From assembly GCA_030141605.1 (NCBI GenBank), contig JAQGDQ010001466.1, positions 1 through 39,533 of the forward strand: a stretch of DNA of 39,533 nt, given 5' to 3'. The DNA is from Tubiluchus corallicola (Eukaryota; Priapulida; Priapulimorpha; Priapulimorphida; Tubiluchidae). The translations under genes were made by a program, and so were the position numbers. Under the pieces are notes generated by a model. That model was not told the origin of the DNA. It saw nothing but the letters and a program-made list of their open reading frames with translations, and did no database searches. Positions within the stretch are counted from its first letter, which is position 1; each line of letters starts with the position of its first letter. This document shows positions 30,927 through 39,533 of the stretch, in pieces.

Positions 30927-31779
30927 TTTTTCATGTCATGAACTTAATATTAATATTACTTATGAACTTAATATATATTACAGTTAGTCAGTCAGTCAGG
31001 CTTGCAGTAAGTTATTTCAGACGGACTTGTCTTCAAATACTTTATGGACCAATCTGGCATTAATTTTAATAACTTCTAGATCTTGTGACGCATTTAAATA
31101 CACGAATTTCTCATTTAGGTAAGAATGCTAATTAACAATGTCGAAAAACTGCGGTAACCTTGACGCTTGAATGGTAACCGTGACGCTTGTGCCACCGCAG
31201 AGTAACTACTTTATAGAGTCTAGCTTTATATAATTTTCTCTTTGCACAATCGTTTCACCACAGGGTAGGTACACGGAAGATGAAAAAACGTTGGGAGGTA
31301 ATAAAAACGAAACAAGTGTATTTTAAAGTGCAAATATCCATTCGCGTGTTACTGTGAAAGAGTCGTTCTGCTACCAAGTGCAACCGCCTTAATATTACGA
31401 AAATATATTTGTAGTTTACACATACATGTACTGTCTTTGAATAATAATGCAGCATGATATTTTATTTTATATAATATAATGTATATAGAATGTATATTGC
31501 CAATAAAATCTTCAGTTTAAAAGATCTCAAAAAGAAATTAAAGAACACGCTACTCAAAAATGAGAGGCCCCCTTACAAAAATGATAAAATAGCTACAAAT
31601 GATGATTACGTCTATGTATTACCAGCAGTATAATGTAAATTCCATCTATTAATCGAAATAAAAAAAGGCTCACTGTAAAAATACGAATGTTTACGTCATT
31701 TTAAAATGTTTTGTGCGCATGCGTTGTCGATGTTAATGTGTAAAGTGATATTTTGTAAGTCAATTTTAATTTCACGCGA
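30927..31779. other. Unannotated intergenic DNA
   Basis: Contains a short repeated phrase GGTAACC-TGACGCTTG (about 31153-31190). No gene was recognised. Confidence 0.4.
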
Positions 31780-32760
<981 letters not shown>

Positions 32761-32916
32761 AATATATTTCAGACATTATCTATAGAACAAGAATAACAAT
32801 AAGGCACAAGTAAAAACATAGAGTTTGTTTACAGAAACACAGTAAGCTTATACACAAGAAAGGGTGAGATAGACTGGGTAAATAAAATTCTTAGCCACGA
32901 CTTAAAAATGCTCGAT
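32761..32916. other. Junction between module A's tail and module B
   Basis: About 155 bp with no match near the inverted copy, so the A-to-B junction is specific to this side. Confidence 0.5.
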
Positions 32917-33408
32917 CTAAAAATTGTATCTGTATTGTACAGCAAGTTATTAATAACAGTATTGTGACTGAAAAACAGTCTACTTCTGAGACTAAACGCA
33001 GCCTTCCTACGTATGCGAGAAAAACTTGGTACATTGTAGCTAAAAATTGTATCTGTATTGTACAGCAAGTTATTAATAACAGTATTCTGACTCAAAAACA
33101 GTCTACTTCTGAGACTAAACGCAGCCTTCCTACGTATGCAGGAAAAACTTGGTACATTGTATCTAAAAATTGTATCTGTATTGTACAGCAAGTTATTAAT
33201 AACAGTATTCTGACTCAAAAACAGTCTACTTCTCAGACTAAACGCAGCCTTCCTACGTATGCAAGAAAAACTTGGTACATTGTAGCTAAAAATTGTATCT
33301 GTATTGTACAGCAAGTTATTAATAACAGTATTTTGACAGAAAAACAGCCTACTTATCAGACTAAACACAGCTTTCCTACGTATGCAAGAAAAATTGGTAC
33401 ATTGTAGC
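32917..33408. repeat. Module B: 123-bp tandem repeat, 4 copies
   Basis: Period is exactly 123 bp (AAATTGTATCTGTATTGTAC at 32921, 33044, 33167 and 33290). Each unit holds a perfect palindrome GTTATTAATAAC. As 123 is divisible by three and the unit lacks stops, a 179-codon minus-strand frame and a 147-codon plus-strand frame run through it. Neither is supported as a gene. Confidence 0.95.
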
Positions 33409-33910
33409 TAGCGTACATTTGACTTTCATTACTGCGAGTAGGAAGATTAAAGAGTCCTCTAATCCATGCCATGATTTCGTTGAATTCAATGTTGTTTGCA
33501 CTTTTACCATATCTTCACAACAGGTGGCAGAGACGAATTTTCTCGTGAGGTATTTATCTGCCACGGGGTTTTGAACAACGTATTAACACCGTTTAAAAAG
33601 TCGCTAAAGTCTTGTGTATACAAACTTTCCATCTATTTCTGTACATTTACAGGTCAACAGCTATGACGCATGGAAGGAGATGCCGAACTGGAGGTCAAGC
33701 GACTTTTACTCTTCTGGTAAACTTTCACAGTATAACACTAAGAGCCATCCGACCTGCACTGAAGACCCAAATTGCTAAAAAGAATGAATGCAATGTAAAT
33801 TTACCCAAAAAAGAGGCAAATTCGCAGTCTCACCAGTGAGAGGGCAGGTCATTATTGTACTTGAAAGAAACTTGAAATGAAATATGAGAAAGAATTCTCA
33901 TTTTCATGCG
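33409..33910 (+). other. Module link between B and M, possible exon remnant
   Basis: Repeated in inverted orientation at 38198-38700, almost without change. At 33653 a CATTTACAG acceptor-like site opens a 41-codon frame to TAA at 33776-33778 (starting VNSYDAWKEMPNWRSSDFYS), and an overlapping 75-codon frame (33612-33839) is also open. Both frames survive in the inverted copy, but the copies are too similar for that to show selection. A gene fragment is possible; no family was recognised. Confidence 0.3.
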
Positions 33911-34445
33911 TTAAAGGAAAAACGTACGATTGATTAGACTCAAACTCATTTTAATTTACTGTCCAAAATATACATTTTTTACTTATAAAAGTTACCAATT
34001 GTTTCTAATAATTGAATAACTACCATGGAAAGTTAATTAACGACAACCGAACACAGTTATCGCTTTCGTCACAAACTAACCACAATTTGTGCAATGGTAG
34101 GCATCTTATCTGCGCGTCAAGCACGTTTGCCTAAGCGAAGATTGGTAAGCGACGTTGATGTGATGTCACGAACATGGACTTTTCATCACAGACTGACACT
34201 GCAGTTCATGATCATGCTTATCACGGTACAGCGCCCATTTATCGGCCAAGCTAATGTGACAAAAAAGCGCCATTGCTAGTTTTAATTGATTCGCGGAGCT
34301 TTGAAAGCTTAACAAAATTTAACTATCCGAGGTAATTAATATTTGATCTAACCTCTTATTTGAAAAAAGCTGTTATAGTTTTCAATATTTTAGAGCATTC
34401 TTTATTTTGAACTCAGGTTTACACAGTCGTCTGGTTTTCCTTTAA
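33911..34445 (+). mobile_element. TTAA MITE (family M), full-length copy
   Basis: 535 bp from TTAAAGGAAAAACGTACGA to GTCTGGTTTTCCTTTAA. The ends are imperfect inverted repeats of about 20 bp including TTAA. It is about 75% similar to 23141-23617 and very similar to the inverted, truncated copy at 37742-38197. The termini resemble those of the 3.2-kb element at 4196-7412 (TTAAAGGACAAG), so one transposase could have moved both. Confidence 0.85.
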
Positions 34446-34884
34446 CATATAATTGTTTGCATCTCCCTTCCTCAATTTTTGTACTTCCAGGAAGTACTTT
34501 GGCAAAGAAACAAGGAAAAATGACAAATTTAATAATAATATTCATTTGCTTATAAACTATTACTTACATAAATGTAAATATCCTGTTCAATAAGCGAATT
34601 AATCAGGGCAGGAAAACTGCTGAGGTTGATTATATTAATTTTGTATTTGATTATGATTTTGTGTCGCCAAAAAATATGCTAAGCAACTCTGACTGCTGGA
34701 AATGTTTAACTACGTCGAACTTTCTGAATCTGTGCAATTACGATATTCATTCTGGGCATCTTAGCAGTTTAGTTTATGCACCTAAACTGCTTGATCTGAT
34801 CACCAAATTACTCAATCTACTCAGTATTACTAATAATACGCAAAACTACTCAAAATGTGCGACTCATTCTGCGCACTCAGACTA
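34446..34884. other. Unannotated spacer before the 27-bp array
   Basis: Several TACTCA-like words (ATTACTCAATCTACTCAGTA) precede the array and resemble its CACTCAGTA core. The array may have grown from this seed. No gene was recognised. Confidence 0.4.
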
Positions 34885-36698
34885 GTCAAAGGAAAGAACA
34901 AGTCACTCAGTATGTTGGGAAAGAACAAGTCACTCAGTATGTTGGGAAAGAACAAGTCACTCAGTATGTTGGGAAAGAACAAGTCACTCAGTATGTTGGG
35001 AAAGAACAAGTCACTCAGTATGTTGGCAAAGAACAAGTTACTCAGTATGCTGGGAAAGAACAAGTCACTCAGTATGTTGGGAAAGAACAAGTCACACAGT
35101 ATGTTGGCAAAGAACAAGTCACTCAGTATGTTGGGAAAGAACAAGTCACTCAGTATGATGGCAAAGAACAAGTCACTCAGTATATTGGGAAAGAACAAGT
35201 CACTCAGTATGTTGGGAAAGAACAAGTCACTCAGTATGTTGGGAAAGAATAAGTCACTCAGCATGATGGGATAGAACAAGTCACTCAGTATGTTGGGAAA
35301 GAACAAGTCACTCAGTATGTTGGGAAAGAACAAGTCACACAGTATGTTGGCAAAGAACAAGTCACTCAGTATGTTGGGAAAGAACAAGTCACTCAGTATG
35401 TTGGGAAAGAACAAGTCACTCAGTATGATGGCAAAGAACAAGTCACTCAGTATATTGGGAAAGAACAAGTCACTCAGTATGTTGGGAAAGAACAAGTCAC
35501 TCAGTATGTTGGGAAAGAATAAGTCACTCAGCATATGGGATAGAACAAGTCACTCAGTATGTTGGGAAAGAACAAGTCACTCAGTATGTTGGGAAAGAAC
35601 AAGTCACTCAGTATGTTGGGAAAGAAAAGTCTGCAAGTCACTCAGTATGTTGGGAAAGAACAAGTCACTCAGTATGTTGGGAAAGAACAAGTCACTCAGT
35701 ATGTTGGGAAAGAACAAGTCACTCAGTATGTTGGGAAAGAACAAGTCACTCAGTATGTTGGGAAAGAACAAGTCACTCAGTATGTTGGGAAAGAACAAGT
35801 CACTCAGTATGTTGGGAAAGAACAAGTCACTCAGTATGTTGGGAAAGAACAAGTCACTCAGTATGTTGGGAAAGAACAAGTCACTCAGTATGTTGGGAAA
35901 GAACAAGTCACACAGTATGTTGGCAAAGAACAAGTCACTCAGTATGTTGGCAAAGAACAAGTCACTCAGTATGTTGGCAAAGAACAAGTCACTCAGTATG
36001 TTGGCAAAGAACAAGTCACTCAGTATGTTGGGAAAGAACAAGTCACTCAGTATGTTGGGAAAGAACAAGTCACTCAGTATGATGGCAAAGAACAAGTCAC
36101 TCAGTATATTGGGAAAGAACACGTCACTCAGTATGTTGGGAAAGAACAAGTCACTCAGTATGTTGGGAAAGAATAAGTCACTCAGCATGATGGGATAGAA
36201 CAAGTCACTCAGTATGTTGGGAAAGAACAAGTCACTCAGTATGTTGGGAAAGAACAAGTCACTCAGTATGTTGGGAAAGAACAAGTCACTCAGTATGTTG
36301 GGAAAGAACAAGTCACTCAGTATGTTGGGAAAGAACAAGTCACTCAGTATGTTAGGAAAGAACAAGTCACTCAGTATGTTGGGAAAGAACAAGTCACTCA
36401 GTATGTTGGGATAGAACAAGTCACTCACTATGTTGGGAAAGAACAAGTCACTCAGTATGTTGGGAAAGAACAAGTCACTCAGTATGTTGGGAAAGAACAA
36501 GTCACTCAGTATGTTGGGAAAGAACAAGTCACTCAGTATGTTGGGAAAGAACAAGTCACTCAGTATGTTAGGAAAGAACAAGTCACTCAGTATGTTGGGA
36601 AAGAACAAGTCACTCAGTATGTTGGGATAGAACAAGTCACTCAGTATGTTGGGAAAGAACAAGTCACACAGTATGTTGGGAAAGAACAAGTCACTCAG
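34885..36698. repeat. 27-bp minisatellite, about 67 copies
   Basis: Unit: AAAGAACAAGTCACTCAGTA then TGTTGGG. Because 27 is divisible by three, open frames run in several phases on both strands (9-residue repeats such as GKNKSLSML or LSDLFFPNI). Variant units reveal larger duplications: a series with CACACAG, GGCAAAG, TATGATGG, TATATTGG, GAATAAG and GGGATAG occurs three times (ending near 35275, 35546 and 36198). A 216-bp block (TTAGG...GGGATAG) occurs twice at the right. The second series has a 1-bp deletion (GCATATGGG) and is followed by a frame-restoring insertion near 35630. Confidence 0.97.
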
Positions 36699-36896
<198 letters not shown>

Positions 36897-37532
36897 GCGA
36901 ATTACTTGTGCCAGAGCTTGTATCAATACATATAATAATTTCGTAAAAGAGCAGTCGTCAATAAAAACAATTTCGACTTGAGCTATAATGGTCGACGGAC
37001 TCGCTGATCTCAAGATAATTGATTTTTTTCAGGATTCTAGATTTTTTTCAATTCATTGCAATCGATTTTGAATCAAGGCGTCAAATGGAAAATTCCACTC
37101 CACCAATCGAAGCGTAATTTGTTCTAGTACATTACTAGTGTGGATTCACGTAACTTTAGGCTTTTTTCAAAATAATTTTTATGATGTTATCGCTGCCATC
37201 TTGAAGTCAAGATGGCGGATTGAAAATCCGACTCCTTCATCCCAAATGAAATTCGTTCTAGTATATGTTTTTGTAAAATTTCATGACGATTCGTCAACGA
37301 TTCATGTAGCCATATTTCGAAAATATTATCGCTGCCATCTTGAATTGAAAATGGCGGATTAAAAAAATTTAACTGCCTCGCGCGATGCGGAATTCGATGC
37401 AGTAAGTTCATGGCGATCCGTTGCGAATCAAGAATTTTTTATTATGACGCTACACCTTTTTCAACATTGGCAATACCCTGGGAGATGCTCACATTATTAA
37501 TTTTGGTGGGCGAGTGGCATTAATGGCGGACC
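36897..37532 (-). repeat. Module A', inverted copy
   Basis: Reverse complement of 31780-32414 with only scattered differences. It ends exactly at GGCATTAATGGCGGACC, after which sequence unlike the left side begins. Confidence 0.92.
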
Positions 37533-37574
37533 ACTTAGTTGTTAGGACGGTGGAGTATAGTATGTCAGATTATA

Positions 37575-37613
<39 letters not shown>

Positions 37614-37741
37614 CTTTATTGCACAAGTTATACACATCTACAGGTATAATAAAATACATGAAAATATTATATGTACAACCAGTCAACGACTGCTGTAAGC
37701 AATCGTGTTAAATTAGAAAAACAAATTTACAAAAGTTAATT
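37533..37741 (-). mobile_element. (AT)n-tailed retroelement-like 3' end
   Basis: On the minus strand it ends TGTGCAATAAAGATT followed by about 20 TA units (37565-37610). This is the same style of terminus as the SINE at 3274-3505 (AATAAAGATT then ATT units) and the copies at 545 and 2415. It sits between modules A' and M', where the left side has no counterpart. Confidence 0.5.
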
Positions 37742-38197
37742 TTTTCAAATAAGAGGTTAGATCAAATATTAATTACCTCGGATAGTTAAATTTTGTTAAG
37801 CTTTCAAAGCTCCGGGAATCAATTAAAACTAGCAATGGCGCTTTTTTGTCACATTAGCTTGGCCGATAAATGGGCGCTGTACCGTGATAAGCATGATCAT
37901 GAACTGCAGTGTCAGTCTGTGATGAAAAGTCCATGTTCGTGACATCACATCAACGTCGCTTATCAATCTTCGCTTAGGCAAACGTGCTTGACTAGCAGGT
38001 AAGATGCCTACCATTGTAGAATTTGTGGTTGGTTTGTGACGTAAGCGATAACTGTGTTCGCTTGCCGTTAATTAACTTTCCATGGTAGTTATTCAATTAT
38101 TAGAAACAATTGGTAACTTTTATAAGTAAAAAATGTATATATTGGACAGTAAATTAAAATGAGTTTGAGTCTAATCAATCGTCTGTCTTTCCTTTAA
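37742..38197 (-). mobile_element. TTAA MITE (family M), inverted truncated copy
   Basis: Reverse complement of 33911-34370. The TTAA end lies at 38194-38197 (TTAAAGGAAAGACAGACGAT on the minus strand). The other terminus, about 75 bp, is missing, and the break point lies against the retroelement-like tail. Confidence 0.88.
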
Positions 38198-38700
38198 CGC
38201 ATGAAAATCAGAATTCTTTCTCATATTTCATTTCAAGTTTCTTTCAAGTACAATAATGACCTGCCCTCTCACTGGTGAGACTGCGAATTTGCCTCTTTTT
38301 TGGGTAAATTTACATTGCATTCATTCTTTTTAGCAATTTGGGTCTTCAGTGCAGGTCGGATGGCTCTTAGTGTTATACTGTGAAAGTTTACCAGAAGAGT
38401 AAAAGTCGCTTGACCTCCAGTTCGGCATCTCCTTCCATGCGTCATAGCTGTTGACCTGTAAATGTACAGAAATAGATGGAAAGTTTGTATACACAAGACT
38501 TTAGCGACTTTTTAAACGGTGTTAATACGTTGTTCAAAACCCCGTGGCAGATAAATACCTCACGAGAAAATATGTCTCTGCCACCTGTTGTGAAGATATG
38601 GTAAAAGTGCAAACAACATTGAATTCAACGAAATCATGGCATGGATTAGAGGACTCTTTAATCTTCCTACTCGCAGTAATGAAAGTCAAATGTACGCTAG
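38198..38700 (-). other. Inverted copy of the B-M link
   Basis: Reverse complement of 33409-33910, nearly identical. It carries the same 75-codon and 41-codon frames on the minus strand and a 62-codon frame on the plus strand (38544-38732) seen also opposite 33376-33564. Confidence 0.85.
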
Positions 38701-39081
38701 CTACAATGTACCAATTTTTCTTGCATACGTAGGAAAGCTGTGTTTAGTCTGTTAAGTAGGCTGTTTTTGTGTCAGAATACTGTTATTAATAACTTGCTGT
38801 ACAATACTGATACAATTTTTAGATACAATGTACCAAGTTTTTCTTGTATACGTAGGAAGGCTGTGTTTAGTCTGAGAAGTAGACTGTTTTTGAGTCAGAA
38901 TACTGTTATTAATAACTTGCTGTACAATACTGATTCAATTTTTAGATACAATGTACCGAGTTTTTCCTGCATACTTAGGAAGGCTGCGTTTAGTCTCAGA
39001 AGTAGACTGTTTTTGAGTCAGAATACTGTTATTAATAACTTGCTGTACAATACAGATACAATTTTTAGCTACAATGTACAG
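38701..39081. repeat. Module B', inverted 123-bp tandem repeat, 3 copies
   Basis: Reverse complement of module B with one unit fewer. It ends within a unit at GCTACAATGTACAGC, after which the sequence is unique. The 142-codon plus-strand frame is a by-product of the period. Confidence 0.93.
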
Positions 39082-39533
39082 CATAATATGTATAGACAAA
39101 ACATTCAAATGAGATTAAAAAGTTTAACTGTACAGCAAGAGCCAATTATTTATAAAGCCATAACTTAAATATTATCTATACACATATTTACACAATACAA
39201 ATGTATGTGGGTGTACACCACAATGCAGTAACTGACTGCATTACTGTGACAATGAAGTACAAAAAGTAACATATATATTTAGATTATAATCCCACTGCAT
39301 ATATGGTTGCAATTTTTAATAGAACACATCAAAGCAGACAACACAGATAATGGTTAGTAATTTCTATACTAAAGAAAAACTTGTTATTAGACACAAAGAT
39401 AGAGAAAACAGTTACACTGTATAACAGCACTGGTTAATGCTTTCCTTTAATACAGTTAGGCACAGTATGCAATATAAAAATCAAACTTAACGGAAGTGCC
39501 AACTACTAGAGTTAAATGGTTGTGGCAGTACTG
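39082..39533. other. Unannotated DNA at the window end
   Basis: AT-rich. No ORF, RNA gene or repeat was recognised. Confidence 0.4.

Noticed and set aside
32829-33407. 179-codon minus-strand and 147-codon plus-strand frames in module B
   Set aside because: The 123-bp period is divisible by three, so a stop-free unit is open however often it repeats. Both strands are open at once.

Overview
The window looks like nuclear DNA of an animal, most likely a marine invertebrate, though I cannot place it more precisely. It is AT-rich and gene-poor, and is packed with tandem repeats, short DNA transposons of the MITE type and retroelement tails. The one well-supported protein gene is an intact secreted pentraxin-domain protein (7656-8714, +), a family known from animals. 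A tRNA-headed SINE, a 5S-rRNA-headed repeat unit and the 3' end of an RTE-like LINE also point to a metazoan genome. No bacterial gene organisation, CRISPR array or phage signal is present.

Layout. 1-3880: low-complexity DNA, two related minus-strand retroelement 3' ends, a graded pentanucleotide satellite (2638-3020) and a SINE with perfect 19-bp target-site duplications (3255-3524). 4196-7412: a 3.2-kb element bounded by TTAA and about 340-bp terminal inverted repeats, with a possible solo LTR nested inside. 7656-8714: the pentraxin gene, starting about 240 bp from that element's end and followed by a 39-bp minisatellite. 11345-12816: a tandem pair of GC-richer repeats of about 700 bp. 14281-16878: a two-copy higher-order repeat, each copy holding a 41-bp array and a roughly 36-bp array. 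17.1-22.5 kb: more direct repeats, a 16-bp array and two further pentanucleotide satellites. 22.9-23.8 kb: a small coding-like ORF abutting a TTAA MITE and a 90-bp tandem repeat. 26.8-29.0 kb: a hAT-like non-autonomous element candidate, a dispersed repeat shared with 14.2 kb, and a LINE 3' end. 29.6-30.9 kb: an inverted pair of 5S-rRNA-derived units. 31.8-39.1 kb: two nearly identical modules (A, about 635 bp; B-M, about 1.4 kb) present again in inverted orientation but in permuted order, around a 1.8-kb 27-bp minisatellite and long trinucleotide arrays.

The genes do not form a pathway. The pentraxin-like protein stands alone; its upstream flank carries the end of the TTAA element, including a CRE-like palindrome. 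The rest is best read as a record of transposition, satellite expansion and template-switch-like rearrangement. Most long open frames here are artefacts of repeat units whose length is a multiple of three, or of stop-free pentamers.
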